Source of the DNA: Paragordius varius
Taxonomy: Eukaryota > Nematomorpha
DNA length: 64,000 bases
NCBI GenBank assembly: GCA_964247055.1
Contig: OZ176056.1
Coordinates: 4,278,001-4,342,000, forward strand
Direction: 5' to 3'
Both the position numbers and the translations under genes were made by a program. Positions 1 through 26,688 of this stretch are shown here, piece by piece. The stretch's first letter is position 1. Each line of letters starts with the position of its first letter. The notes beneath the pieces are model-generated. The model saw only the letters and a list, made by a program, of their open reading frames with translations, did no database searches and had not been told where the DNA came from.

Positions 1-845
1 GAGCTACATTCGTTGTCCAATCTTTCTAATCATCTTTCGTTTCTGTTGTAAAACTATTTGGGATGTTCCAAGTGTCGTATCTGTATGTCTGTTTAACCTT
101 ATTTTTAATTATTTTAAGTTTGATTTTGGTTACTAAAAGCTTATGATCGCTAGAGCAATCGATGCTTTTGCTTGTTTTGGTATCGAGTATAGAGCTTTTC
201 CATTTTTGAGGACATATTATGTAATCAATTTGGGTCTTATATTTACCAAATGGAGAGGTCCATGTGTATAACCTCCTATTGTATTGTGGAAACCATGTAT
301 TGGTTATCATCATCTCATTTTCTTGGCAAAAATTGATCACTGCTTCCCCGGCCTCGTTTCGTTCTCCCAATCCATATGGGCCAACTATTTGATCTACTCT
401 ACCTCTACCAATTTTGCTGTTCTAATCATGATAATCATATCTCCTTTCTTCGTTTCATCCAAAACTATTTGCAACGTTGCATAAAAATCCTCTATGTCTT
501 CTTTGGAAGCGTTTGACGTAGGAGCATAGACTACTATGTATGTAAATTTAAGTGGCTTGGCATTCAGCCTACTCATGATTCTGGGTGTATATGGTGTATA
601 ACTAATGAAACTTTTTTTTAATTTGTTTTTATTAATACTGCAACGCCTTCTGATTGCTGGTCATCTCTCCTAATCTTAACAATGTATAATTTTCGTTTTG
701 CGCTTTCGCGCTACCTTTTTGCTTGGTTTGCGTTAGACCCAGTATATCTAAGTTCAATCTTTACATTTCCTTTTCAATTATTACCTGTTTGGTTTCTGTT
801 AATGACCTTAAGTTCCAGCATCCAACTTTGAAAAGTCGCGTTAAG
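1..845 (-). mobile_element. RTE/BovB-like LINE fragment, endonuclease region
   Basis: The minus strand encodes the start of a non-LTR retrotransposon polyprotein with an AP-like endonuclease. Readable blocks are VYAPTSNASKEDIEDFYATL (about 535-475), RRLYTWTSPFGKYKTQIDYI (about 275-210) and SSDHKLL (about 150). These match the endonuclease of RTE/BovB LINEs, the type captured in bovine BCNT. The reading frame shifts near 430, so the copy is broken. Upstream residues (about 845-600) resemble the usual opening WNLRSLTETKQ. The reverse transcriptase would lie beyond the left edge, so only the 5' part is seen. No target-site duplication or tail can be judged. The family is fairly sure; the exact clade is inferred from motif wording. 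Confidence 0.8.
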
Positions 846-2399
846 TTCATATAGTAAAACTATTTGGCAGTAATAAAACGAGGGTGGTTTGCCATTGCTT
901 TTTTCATGTATGAAATCATGTGATTAAAAGCGGCAAGACATTCAAGGAGAGTATTATTTTACATTATTATATACTATAAATATATTTAAAAATATGTTTC
1001 CTTTAGTAAATATTAATCTTTATGTTTTGGAGAGTTTTTTATATTTGTTAATTTAAAGAGTAATATAATTTATAAGTCATTATAAATCATTGTTATACAT
1101 ATTATCTCTTTTCCTTCTCTCTACTCCTTGGTGCCTAATTATTTTTTTACTAGCCTAGCTATAAATTCCTTATATTTTTCTATTATGATTGCTAGACAGA
1201 GTGATATAATAATATTTATAATTTACACTAGTCGACAAATTTGGAAATTTTTAAGCACCACCACTAAAACTTTTTAAATTATGACTAATTTAAGTGTTTT
1301 AAAACCGAAGTTAAAATTTTTGATCCCGCCAATCAGAATTTTGAAATTATAGTTTTTTTAATTTTTCAAAAACAAGAGAAAATCGAGAGAAAATTAAATA
1401 TAACTTTAAAATAAAATGTTATTATATTATAAACTTAATATCATTTAATAAAGCGTTTTAAACTCTATCTTTTGAATATATATATGTCATTTAAATATCA
1501 GAGAGAAAAAAATAGTACGGACTTAAACGTCAAAATTTAGTCTTTTTTTTTCAAGTAAAATTTTAACACATATAAAAATTTTTTAAAAAAATACTAAAAA
1601 AGCCATTCTATGGTTTAAACCTTCGGCTTTCAGATAGGCTATATTTTTTTGTTAGATTTCGTTCTTTCGAGTACTTATTTGACTTTTTCTCTTGAGTTGG
1701 TTCTTATAAAAAATCCTTTATTTATACCTAGTGGATATACCTTATTTTTTTAAAATTATTGGTTGTTTTGTATTTTGAATTTCAGATGGATGTTGTGTAG
1801 CCACTTTTAGTAGAATTTATTGTTATGGGGTTGGACAATTTATATTTACCTAATTTATATTCAATTTAATTGTAGAATTTATCTAACTTTATTCTGTAAA
1901 TTGGTTGATTTGACATGTCAATTTGCCACGATTTTGCTTGCAAGTCTCTCTTATCGGACTTTACGATTACTTATTGTTATCTTTGCCATATCTGGCATAA
2001 TTATAGGATCGCTTGGGGGATATGCAGAGCTTGTGCAGCCGCCCATATCTATCACACTATACATAAGCCCCTTTTAGATTTTAAATACTTAGGCTCTTAG
2101 CTTGTTTAGTATCTTATTTAATGCCAATTTGTTATCCATGCATGGAATATTACTTGTATTGACTTGCTTGTTTGAATATTTAAACATATGTACACGAGGA
2201 ATGATTGTTATTTTTAAATTAAATACAAATTTAAAAATTAAATTTTGGAAAAATCCTATTAATGGCCTCAAATTTCTTTTTTGTTTTGGCCTTTCCATGC
2301 CATTAGGTATCAGAAAATGCAAAAATATTGGGGTGGTGCAAAACCTTGTTGAGCAGTGTTATCCAAATTAACAACATATATAAAGATTACTCTTTAATT
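846..2399. other. AT-rich intergenic stretch, no gene recognised
   Basis: No ORF here has a recognisable motif. The two small + strand frames at 1820-2100 are AT-driven and hydrophobic and show no domain. The segment could be old transposon sequence, since it lies between the LINE fragment and the LTR fossil. Confidence 0.5.
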
Positions 2400-3540
2400 T
2401 TATTTACTTTCAAGCCTATTTAATTCATTCTCCACCTTAGACTGAAGAGGGATAAGTATTCTCCTGGCTGCAAATTTGGGGATACTCCCTTTTTTGAGAA
2501 ACAACTTGATAAGTGGTCCCGTGTCACCCATACCCTTACAAAACAAATCCTTAGATTTATTAAATCCACGTAACTAACATTTTTTACACATACAGCTCTG
2601 GCAATCTGCATTGAAAGTTTTTCATCCACGGTAACCCAAAAATATTACCCCAAACCTCCCTAGTAACCATACATTACAACTATTTAACCATACCATTCCA
2701 TTTCACATTTACCAAGCAATGTCCCATCACCTCAACACCTTGATGGTTGAACCCAACTATTGGACCCGCGGGTGCTAAGGTCGGCCTTCCAATCTAAATC
2801 CACGTGCTTTTCTCAATCAATGATATTTGAGCTCCGGTATCATACAGCATCCTCACTCAATGGCCATTCAGACTTGCATGTTTTCGGACTTCATTATTAT
2901 TATTATTGTTACCATTCAGTATATTAACTCGCCGGCAACACCGGCCAAATGACCACGTCTTTTGCATCGGTAACACTCTTTGCTTTGTTTGAAGCGGGAC
3001 ACCTGTTGATCGGATTGCATGCACGGATCCATATTTTCCACACTTTTTTCTTATCATCATAACCTGCCTATTGTCGAAACCCTGATCAATCAAACAACTG
3101 TCCGCCTTTTCCCATTGCCATTTCTACCACCATCTCCAACGTAACCGGTTTCCCATCAACCATTGCATCTGGAAATTTTGTGAACAGATCTATTTCCAAT
3201 CTTTTAAGTTGTAACGCTCCAACAAACTCTCTTTGATTCTTAGCTTTGCATCTTGCCCAAAGTTGCACCGGGCAGCACATTTCTTTACTTGAATCAAATA
3301 ATCCATCCCTGATTCCGTGGCTTCCCTTCGGAGTTGCGTAAACTGAAACCTGGCTGCAAACACATTGTGTGTCGGAACAAAATATTTTTTTCCAGCCACA
3401 ACCAAAGCATCCCAGCCCACTTCCTATAACAATACGGGATAGAATTTCTTAAACTTCGGAATATGGGATTGACCGATGTAGACCGATAATCATCAAAGTT
3501 GCGGGATCATAGGTTTCCAGACTTAATTTCTCCATGCGCG
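2400..3540 (-). mobile_element. Fossil LTR retroelement fragment (Ty3/Gypsy-like gag and protease)
   Basis: The minus strand carries, in element order, a gag-like region (about 3420-3090), a cysteine-rich nucleocapsid-like patch (about 3010-2930) and a retropepsin-like region with an Asp-Thr-Gly active-site signature (about 2850-2640). Base composition is clearly less AT-rich than the surroundings. Neither LTR is visible and no reverse transcriptase follows, so this is an internal fragment. It is broken in several places and looks old. The Ty3/Gypsy assignment is inferred from the gag and protease arrangement; a BEL-like relative is possible. Confidence 0.55.
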
Positions 3541-3825
3541 AATGTAATGAGGTAAAAAAATCGACCGCGCCAAATGTAGTAAATCGGGAAACTGTAAAAC
3601 AATCATAATTTATTCAGATATAAATGCAAATAAAAACTATATACAGTTTGCGATGTTATACTTTTGGATAATATTTACATGTTAAACCAAGGTAAAATAA
3701 CGTGTGCAGATTAAATATAAAATTGATACAATAGTTTTAACTCATATATAAAAGGTCATCAAAAATGTATTCAAATCTAATATATAAATTTGTCTCGTCT
3801 AAGGTTAGCTAATTAGATGTATTCT

Positions 3826-4439
3826 AATCTATCAGATAGTCATATTAGAATAACTAAAAGTTTAACAAATTTATTTAGTAAGGCGACAAAACATTGTTAA
3901 AATTAGACTTAAATTAGATATTATAGTATTATTGGATGATTAGGTTATGATAAAATCAGAGCTTTTAAATATTGCATAACTAATCCTAAAATGTACATGG
4001 CGAAATATAATATTTAAACCTACTTAAAACTCGGAAACTTTGATTTCAAACGAATTTGATAAAAATTAACATTATTTTTATAAACTTATTTTTTTGATCA
4101 TCTTTTTAGATTGTATTTTTAAAATTTATTTTTTTCTAATTCATTAAACTAAATATGGGCCTTGACTACAGTTTGATATGACAAAACCCGAGGGCCAAAT
4201 CAGGAAAATGGTCAGCAATGCCAAACTATTAAAACTCAACCCTGATTTTAAATTTACACCTATGGAAGAGGGTATTTTAATTAATTTAAATAATTTATCT
4301 GTTTTCTTATAAAATGTAAATATTTATATCGAAATTTCATATAATAAACTATAAACTGGTAAAAAAAAAATTTTTTTAAATAGCCATAAATGAAACATGT
4401 CAATGGCTCGATAACAATTACCATGTAGCCAGGAAGTAA
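3826..4439 (+). pseudogene. 3' stub of a GDP-L-fucose synthase gene (last two exons)
   Basis: Two exons match the last two exons of the downstream synthase genes. Exon 4172-4271 encodes [20 protein letters not shown] and onwards to the TPMEE end. Exon 4384-4439 encodes AINETCQWLDNNYHVARK and a stop. Splice sites and phase (phase 1 between them) are the same as in copy 2. The introns also match: about 3830-4171 and 4272-4383 align by eye with about 23830-24168 and 24269-24378, including the string attattggatgat. The match stops near 3826 and at the stop codon, so this is a DNA-level partial duplication of the copy 2 tail. Exons 1-8 are absent upstream, so no full protein can be made. Splicing into an unknown upstream exon cannot be excluded. 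Confidence 0.85.
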
Positions 4440-5131
4440 GATAATACCACTGCATAATAAAGAAATATGCAGCCTAAAACGGAACCAAAAAACCCTTTTC
4501 AATATATAAATTGTGCATATAAGAACTTATTTTTACGCCTAGCTTTCAAAAATAAAAATATTTTAAAAAACACTTATTTTTTTGGCCCAAATCCAAACCA
4601 ATTTGCAATGCTTTTATCCAATGCACCAAATTTATTATTTATGCAAAAGCAAAAATAAATTATTAATGTTAAATTTGAAGTAACCTATTTAAAGAGGGAA
4701 ATTTCCTATTTATTTTGCACGGCAATACTTTGAGTGGCTAACCCTGTCTGTAATTATATGATACTAAGTTACGTATGTAAATCCAATATTGTTACATAAT
4801 TGTTAGATTTCCCAACTGATAATCGAAAAAAGTAAAATAATTGAAATAGCCGTTCCAGAATTACTTTTGCCACAGATATTCAAACAGTTAAGAAACCTTT
4901 TTCATTTATTCATATGAAAAAAATATGATTAGTTTAGGAGACTCTCTCTAATAAAGACCGATTTTGAGTAACATATAAAATATATATTACATGATTTTCC
5001 TAAAATAGTATTTGGGTTAAAACTACCCGTTGAATTGAAATAACGAGGTGAAACGGACAAGAGCGGTTTTAAAACACGCGGGAAAGATTACGACGAAACA
5101 ATGATTTGCAATACATTGCTGTAATTGATTG
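4440..5131. other. Intergenic, nothing recognised
   Basis: AT-rich sequence between the synthase stub and the hAT element. No coding motif or repeat family was recognised. Confidence 0.5.
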
Positions 5132-5139
5132 TTTTACAT
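5132..5139. repeat. hAT target-site duplication, left
   Basis: ttttacat directly precedes the element end CAGGGTTGTCCAAC and is repeated exactly at 7691-7698. Confidence 0.92.
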
Positions 5140-7576
5140 CAGGGTTGTCCAACAGGGTACTCGCGAGCCACTAGTGGCTCACTGAAAATTTTGAGTGGCT
5201 CTTTGAAAATTTTGAAAATTTTTTAAAAAAAATTTCTATTTTTTTAAAAATATTTTTTATTAAATTATGCATTTTTATTTTGACATTTAAATTATTTTTA
5301 GAAACCTTTGATAAAATTCTTTATTATAAATATCTATCATCGCATTCATTTAATCATTTATAAAACACATTTTTTCCTGCCTGTTTTTAACTTATAGATG
5401 ATAACTTTCATATTAAATTAAAACATTAAATTACATCCAAAAAATAGGTATTAAAAATAATTTTTTTAGCTTTCATAACAATACTGGGAATTATAATTTG
5501 GGTTCATTGAAACATTAAAATCTTGAAAAAATAGGGATTTAAAATAATTTATTTAGCCTTCATACCAATACTGGGAATTATAATTAAGGTCCATTGAAAA
5601 ATTAAATACTTGCAAAAAGTAGGTATTTAAAATACTTTATTTAGCTTTCCATATGCATAAATCTAAAAAAGCAACTAGAAAATATAATTCCGATTGGGAA
5701 TTGAAATATAGGTTTACATAAAATTTTCAACAAAGCGGAGTGCCTTATTTGCAAATTTACGACAAACGGGTTGCGCAAATATAATTCAAAAAGACATGCC
5801 AATACCATGCATTTAGATTTTATTAATATGACTACAGAAATGAAAATAATAAAATTAGAATCTTTAAAAAATATTAATAATCTCCAACCAACAATTTCAT
5901 TCACGCAACCTTATGCGATAGTAAAGACAAGTTATATTGTTGCCAATTTACTCGCCAAAAAATAAAGCCTTATTCTGATGGTGAGTTTGTAAGGGAATGC
6001 GTACTGGAAATTAAAAAATGTGTTTTGCCTAATAAAGTTGAATTAATATCCAGTCAATACTATGTGTCGACGAATTACAGACATCGCAGAAAAAATTCAA
6101 CTTTCCCTAAAATTCAAAATTTTGTGGCGTTTTCCTTGTCATTTAATGAAAGCACGGATATAATCAACATATAACAATTGGTAGTCTTTATTCGAGGGAT
6201 ACATGAATTTTTTAATATAACAGAATATATGTTAGGCTTACTTTCGATGAAAAATACAACAAGAGATGATATGTTTTATGTAATTTTAAAATATATTGAG
6301 GACAATAAATTAAATATGAGGGCGCTATCTTGACAACAGATGGTGCCCCAGCTATGACGGGAAAAAACAGGGAACCGTGAAATTATTGTTAAATAAGATG
6401 GAATCCGATGGTATTAATATCGACCACATATATATAATGTTGCATGATTCACCGTGAAAATCTCTACGCACATGCTCTGACAATGGACAATGTTACCGTT
6501 GTTATTAAAGTAGTTAATTTTATAAAATTTCATGTTTTGAAGCATAGGCAGTTTAAGGAGTTTTTAAAAGAAACTCATTCATAATATCGATATCTTATAT
6601 TTTTTTGTAAGGTGGTTTAGTCGAGGGAAATGTCCAAAACAGTTTTATTATTCATTAAAAGAATTAAATGTTTTTCTATTGCAGATAATTATGGTAGTGG
6701 AATTAACAATGAAGATTGGTTGTCAGATTTATGCGTTTCCGTAGATATTACCGAAAAACTAAATTAATTAAATGAATTCTTGCAAAAGCAGCATAATTTA
6801 ATTGTTGATGCGAATAAAGCGTTTTGTAAAAAATTGACGTTATTTCAATGCCATTTTAAAAAATTTAATGTGAACATTTTCCAGAATACGCTGATAAAAC
6901 CAACGATTTTTCAAAATATGCTGATCAAATTAACATTTTGTCAAAAACTTTTAATAATCGATACGGGGATATGACAAAATATGAAAAAATATTTATTTGT
7001 TGTACATTCTACTTTAAAGCTATCAACGCTCCTATTAATTTACAAATGAAATTACTAGATTTGCAATCCAATAATGAATTATTATTTGGGCAAACAAATA
7101 AAGTTGAATTTTATAAAAAATAAATAACGTTTGATACACAAAGATTAATTTGTGCCTTTAGGTCCATTTATCTTTGTGAAAGTTTTTTTCAAAAATGAAA
7201 TACACAATTCTTTATTAACTGATGAAAACTTGGAGAATGAATTGAGATGTGCTGTATCAAATATTGATATAAATCTGAATAAATCAAGCAAAAAGATATC
7301 AAACAAATATCCCATTAAGAATTTAATGCAATCAATAATATTTATTTCTTTTATTTTTACAAAATAAAAAAAGGTTACATTTTGGGCGATTAAATTTGCC
7401 ACAGCCTACTCTAGTCATACTATCGAATTGCAATAAGTTTACCATATCTATGTATTTTTATCTTTTTTTACACATTGATATAATTAGCAAAGCATTATTA
7501 TTATGTTTATTTTCTTTTTGATATGAAAATTAGCCCATCTATATGTTAATATAATAATTTTATTTTTTACCAATGT

Positions 7577-7618
<42 letters not shown>

Positions 7619-7690
7619 CTAAAAAGTGGCTCTTTGGATTTTTGAGGTCGAAAAAGTGGCTCTTCAAGCCATTTGTGTTGGACACCCTTG
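5140..7690 (+). mobile_element. Complete but decayed hAT transposon (ZBED/GTF2IRD2-like transposase)
   Basis: This 2,551-bp element has terminal inverted repeats (CAGGGTTGTCCAAC at the left; GTTGGACACCCTTG at the right) and a perfect 8-bp target duplication, the hAT hallmark. The + strand interior (about 5640-7370) keeps scattered transposase blocks. They include GEFVRECVLEIKKCV (about 5983-6030), FSLSFNESTDI (about 6133-6165), a TTDGAPA-like stretch (about 6330) and the C-terminal segment LLTDENLENELRCAVSNIDI (about 7215-7275). These resemble the hAT transposases domesticated as ZBED5 and GTF2IRD2. Many stops and shifts interrupt the frame, so it cannot be autonomous. A TA dinucleotide run lies at about 7583-7616, and the subterminal text (agtggctctt) is repeated in inverse at both ends. 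Confidence 0.9.
7583..7616. repeat. (TA)n microsatellite
   Basis: Uninterrupted TA dinucleotides inside the right part of the hAT element. Confidence 0.95.
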
Positions 7691-7698
7691 TTTTACAT
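7691..7698. repeat. hAT target-site duplication, right
   Basis: ttttacat follows the right terminal repeat and matches 5132-5139 exactly. Confidence 0.92.
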
Positions 7699-8034
7699 GA
7701 ATACGTAAAAAGTAGATATTTTTAAAAATATTTATCTTATTTCCGTTAACAAAATTTTAAAAATTATTAAAAAATCTTAATTGTACTTAATCAATATAAC
7801 GATTAACAGGCTTAGAATTCCCGTTATAACGAAATTATGACACATTTATAAAAGTATCTTGATTTTTATGAATGTTTTAGTTGAAATATGCTATAAAACT
7901 ATGAAATGAATTTTGTATTATTTTATAAATTGCGCAGATGGCTGTAAAGTGAGTTAAATAAAGATGGAAAATTTAAGTAATACCTTAATCAGAAAAAATT
8001 ATACATGAAATATGAAAGTCTGACAGTCTAATAA

Positions 8035-8290
8035 GGAATCGGAGTCGCATCATTCATAACAATGGAACTCAAAAAATTTAAAGGGCTGCAAAAAATATTT
8101 ATCTTGTCTCAAGGGCCATATACCATATAATACCGAAAAAAATTTCATAGTGGTTTGACACATTTGCGCATATATTTCCAATCAAAATAAGTAGCCCCAA
8201 AAATTCAATATATATTCAAACAAGGCCAGTAAAAGCACTTTTAGCCGCATGCAGCCCGTGAGCCAAGGGTTGATTACTACTGATTTAAAA
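8035..8290. repeat. Dispersed repeat, hAT-like non-autonomous relic
   Basis: The text tttaaagggc..., cttgtct.aagggcc, accatataatacYgaaaaa.atttcatag and a GC-richer end is shared with 15845-16050 inside synthase copy 2. The GC-rich end (gcatgcagcccgtgagcc) resembles decayed hAT termini. No clean ends or target duplication were found. Confidence 0.5.
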
Positions 8291-8505
8291 GAAAATGATG
8301 TGGGAACCATAAATGGTTTTTACCTTAATTTATGAAAATATGTTTAAAACAACAACCCATATCCTCATCATATTTTGAATTTACCATCTTTTACAATTAA
8401 ATTATAAATAAGATTTTTCAGCTTAAATAATTTCTTTGAAACAATAATAAATTTGATAGTTGATTTCATGACAAAATTCTAAAAAGAAAATATTGTGTAT
8501 ACTGT

Positions 8506-8860
8506 AAACCCGTTGTTCTCAAAAGGAAAGCAACGCGCTCCAAGGAGGCTTCGAAACTAAGGGGGTGATGGTGAAATCACCCTAAATTTATGTTAATAAA
8601 CATAATGTTTACTATTATTTGATAATTGGTTTATTTAATATTAAATAAAATTGGAAACAAATTTTTAATAAGGATGTCAGGAAATTATCAAGATTTGTCC
8701 CCGATAAAAATATTTTTACAATCGAACAAATATCTTGATTATGATTTTATAATAAATTCAGTATCTTTGTTTTTTTGAAAGGCGGGTGAGGAGGGGGACG
8801 CAAGAATTTTTCCTCAAATTGTAGAGGCGTGAAAGAGAAAAAGCTGGGAACCACTGTAAA
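8506..8860. mobile_element. Decayed hAT-type element with CAGTGGTTCTCAA-like ends
   Basis: The left end (cgttgttctcaaaagg) and right end (ctgggaaccactg) form an imperfect inverted repeat of the common hAT terminus. The edges are GC-richer than the flanks. The flanks share taaac, but a clean 8-bp duplication is not demonstrable. There is no coding content. Confidence 0.5.
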
Positions 8861-9207
8861 CTGTTTTAAAAGGATACCTACCTTTTTAATTAAATTAAGT
8901 TTTTTTGACAATATTTTTATAACATTACCGTAGATCATTTATACTTGTTTGCACGTAATATTCAATGTGTAATAATCAGGGTATCATAAACATTTAACCA
9001 ACAGACAAACTGAAAACGTTTTTAAAAAATTAAAAATGAGCCAAAATCACAAACGGTTCTAATTCGTATCCTTGATAAAAATGATTATTAATATTACACA
9101 AAATGTAACAACCAACAATTTTTAATATTTTGTTAAAAACTGTACTAAGAAAGAAGTATTTTGGTTAGTAAAAAAACACTTTGCGTTTCAACAAGTAATA
9201 AGTGATT

Positions 9208-9233
9208 TATATATATATATATATATATATATA
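9208..9233. repeat. (TA)n microsatellite
   Basis: Run of TA dinucleotides upstream of synthase copy 1. Confidence 0.9.
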
Positions 9234-9534
9234 TGATTGCTATATAATTTTCTCTAAAACTAAATTACACGGCAAATTAAGGTCAATTTAATCAAAAAAT
9301 AAATTATTTGGCATCCAAACAAATATTAATATCAGTGTGATATATAAGTCTTTGATATCACAATTCGAATATTATTATATATATTCACCTGTTAAGGACA
9401 CGCATAACGTAATGTAATAACGAAAGAAGGCCATTTCATATATTATTTTAATATATTATTAATATATATATTTGTAATTTCATTTAAATAATTATATCAT
9501 TCAATCTTCAAAAAATTTACTATTATTTGATAAA

Positions 9535-13997
<4,463 letters not shown>

Positions 13998-15408
13998 ATC
14001 AAAGGAATTTCCAGGATTAGCTTTTCAAATACAATTAAATATGCTAAAGAAATATAAATTTAATATCTTTATATTTATTGATAATTTTCATAAATTAATA
14101 TTAAATTTATAATGAATTTGTAATTTATCATAATGGGATTGAAATACCTCACACAGAAAGAAACTAATTTAAAAAAGATGAACAGTCGGTTTTTAAAATT
14201 TTTAGAAAAATTGTAATATGTGAATTCAAATGGCCAAAACTATCAAATATAGTAAATACCTAATTTCTAAGTTGGTGTTAAACTTCGACATTCATAAAAG
14301 TGTATGAAACAAAATGAATCTGTTTTTTGTCATATTAAAAATACCTCTTATATGTTTAAATTTGTATACGGATGTCTAGACAAAAGCATCAGTTACTAAC
14401 CGCCTCGCTTTTTCACACTATTCTTTGAATAAACACTAAACGTTTATTTGCATTGGACACCCATGATTAAGACTATTTGGCATTATTATAGAAATCACTT
14501 CAATATCCAGCAGTTTTTTATTTACCTAATTTAAATCGATCATCTATAAATTTTTTAAATTTACATGATGTCAAATTTTATATAATACATCACTTTTTAA
14601 CTTTTTAGTTTATGATCGTTAAAAGCATAAAAAGTTACCATTATACAACCAATTATTAGCTTTAAAGTAAATTTTCGGAAAACAGGTAAATATAATGATT
14701 AATATTTTCATACAATTATAAATGCTCCGTATATAGTTGAGTTTTTGGTTAGATACTGCCTGATGTTCTTATACTTCGTGAAATCCTTTTTAATTAAACT
14801 GCTGCGATAACATTGAATTGATTTGTGGTGTTATTGGAATCAAAATAATTAAATCAATTTAGAAACGAATCGCAAGATATATTTACGGTTATTTGTGTGA
14901 GCTGCTTTATTTTCTCTGCAAATTTCTTTGACTATAATATTGCCCCGGTATTGAATTGCATGGCAAAAAAATTATTTTGACGAAATCAGAGCGAAGCTTA
15001 TCAGGACCAGTTAGAAAAAGGTATATGAGAAAAAATGGATATTGGCATTATCAAAAAATCTCAACTAATATCATAAGAGGAATTTCAGATCATTGACAAG
15101 AAAATTGTTATAACAATCTCTTGACGCGCCTTTCAATCCATTCAATGCTCTGTTTGATAAATTTTATCAAAATTTACATTTCATGCATAATTAAGCTAAT
15201 CATTTTGCGAAAATAACTAATTGAATACATCAGATTTAGGATGTCTCAAAAAATATACATTTTTTATAAGGACAACTTGTGTAATCACAATAAAAGTAAG
15301 GTCACTCAATGTCTTATTATCAGAATAATAAAATAAATATTTTTTTTAATTAGTTTTTTTCCTCAAATATTTATCGTTTTCACAAAATATCTCAAAATAT
15401 ATTAGAAA
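13998..15408. other. Intergenic spacer between synthase copies 1 and 2
   Basis: AT-rich and non-coding. The only recognisable piece is a hAT-like right end (gcattggacacccatgatt) near 14450-14468, without a visible partner. The promoter of copy 2 should lie here, but I cannot point to a defined element. Confidence 0.5.
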
Positions 15409-24434
<9,026 letters not shown>

Positions 24435-24679
24435 TCGGGAAAAAAACGCACTTTCTAAAAACCTTTTATATATATTTACCTGAAAAATAATTGTTCACTA
24501 TTTAAACAAATTGTTGATTTTTATTTTAATCAAATATTTATACAAAATTTAGATTTTGAAAAAGATAAAATTGTTAAATTATTAAATTTATATTTATGGC
24601 TATATTACACTCAGTTTCATTGAATTGTCATATTTGAATGTTTTTATATTGCACATATCAAAATTCATAAATTCATGTA

Positions 24680-24966
24680 CAGTTAAATTAAAATTATACG
24701 GACCAAATGTAAAAATATAAAGACAAATTTTTTTAAAACGACAACCATAATATTTTAAACCTTAATTTATCCTATAATGAACATTTATTTTCAATCGTAA
24801 AATACACTATTGATTGTTACCAATTTACATATTTATATTAATATTTGTATTTTAAAACAATGAATTATATAAAAAAAACAAGATTAAAAAAATATGGTTG
24901 TCTTTTGAAAAAATATTCGTCTTTACATTATCACGTTTTGTCCGTATAAATTTGATTTTTACTATA
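24680..24966. mobile_element. MITE family A copy
   Basis: It starts cagttaaattaaaattatac, ends gtccgtataaatttgattttt, and has the internal caaccata / tatggttgtc pair. It lies downstream of synthase copy 2. Confidence 0.8.
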
Positions 24967-25940
24967 CATTTACATCACAAATATTTCATTTATATGACAT
25001 ATCTCAATCTTATAAATATATAGTTTTGCTTATATCACCAAAAAATCAATTTACCTAGCATTGAATAAATTATTAAATATAAAATGGGTAAAACTTTGGA
25101 TTGACCTTAGGAAAAAAAATATTGTTTATTATTTAGTATAGGTTTATTACCTTAATTATTTTAACAAGGAATATCCAGTACAAATGACTCCGGGCCGCAT
25201 TTATAATATAAAATAAACCGGCAGATTTACAAATACAAATATAAACACATGAGCGTTAATTAATATTTTTTATCATAATATAATGCCATCATTTATATGA
25301 CTAATTTTTGGTAGTCACTCGGGTGCCAAATACAGCTTTATAATTAGAGGTTTTACCTTAGAAAACTGATATACCTTAAATTGTCATACATTACCGGGCT
25401 AACAATATAATATAACCTTTTTGTAGAAAAGGGTAATTAAATGTAAACATTAAAAAGTTTTGTAGTATTTATTAACAATGATTTTCCAGAGAGATTATGG
25501 ATGCAAGTATTGGATTATAATTTGATTTAATATGTTATACAAAAAATTTCCTAACTGCATAAAAAGTGAAGTGCCGTAAGTTCTACGTTCCTGTTGTAGG
25601 TGATATTACTGGGGTAATTTTACACCCAGAACTAAAGATTATATATAATATATAATGTTTGAAAAGTTGTTTTGGTCAACATTTTATTGTTAAACATTGT
25701 TTCTATTATAAAATAAAAAAGACTAAATTTTTACAGATTTCTAAATTTTAGAGTGCGTTAAAACCAACCGTTGATTTCAAAACCAATAATTATATATGTT
25801 AGCCGCTAAAATGCAATTTTAAAGCTTTAATAAATATTTAAATAAACCTAATATACGAATGCATGTTGCATCAAAGATATAAAAAAATGAAAGAAAAATG
25901 GCGGCATAAAAAGTTTAAATAAGGATCAGTTTGACACTTT
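24967..25940. other. Intergenic, nothing recognised
   Basis: AT-rich sequence between a family A and a family B element. No coding or repeat signature was found on either strand. Confidence 0.45.
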
Positions 25941-25944
25941 GCCA

Positions 25945-26460
25945 ATTGATAATTTTGATAAGCTAAGGAAAAAAAACGGCACTTTAAATTTTTGCTTCTA
26001 TCCTAATAAAAATTATATAAATAAGCCGAAATATCTAAATAAACTTTTAAGTTTTGAAAAATAAATTCCATAAACTCGTCAATGCCATTTTTATTTTACA
26101 ACATTTCTGCAAACGTGTGTATTTATTTGCTAAAATTTAAGCTAATTTTTTTATTTAAATCTTATCGAACATTGATAGAAACTGAAAAGGTGGTTTATTT
26201 TGTATTATGATTTAGCTAATACACACATGCCATGTTGACTAAAATTTTTTACCTTGGGTTTTACCTTAAAATGAGTAATATCAAGAATTATAATTTTCTT
26301 TTATGTTTCGGTTTAGTGCATATAAGTGAAAACTTTCATGGTTTCAATTAATTCCATATTTTTTGAAATATTTAATTTTAAATCAGCCTAAGGAATCCAA
26401 CGACCTCAATTTGAATAGAAGGACTGAAATGAATGTATTGTTTTTAAGTATTAAAAATAT
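25945..26460. mobile_element. MITE family B, degraded reversed copy
   Basis: Family B text is readable in reverse: tttgcttctatcctaataaa, taaatcttatcgaacattgatagaaa and ggactgaaatgaatgtattg. The ends are worn and no TTAA pair is clear. Confidence 0.7.
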
Positions 26461-26688
26461 TAGATTATTATATTATCGCAATATCGTACGATTTTTTAAT
26501 ATATAAAGATATTGGTATGGAAATCTATACTAAAGCTGATTTAAAATTAAGAATATTAAATGCTCTCCCAATTTATAGATATTTATAATTGAATGTTATT
26601 AAATACTAACATAATATAATAGATATGGATGACGGATTTTCACACAAAAGAATTAAAGTATTTTTTTGCACTTATAATTATTACAAAA

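Noticed and set aside
5641-5965. ORFs on both strands near 5.7 kb as host genes
   Set aside because: They lie within the bounded hAT element and reflect its decayed transposase.
25970-26460. Independent gene or ncRNA in the palindrome-like region
   Set aside because: The text matches family B in reverse throughout.
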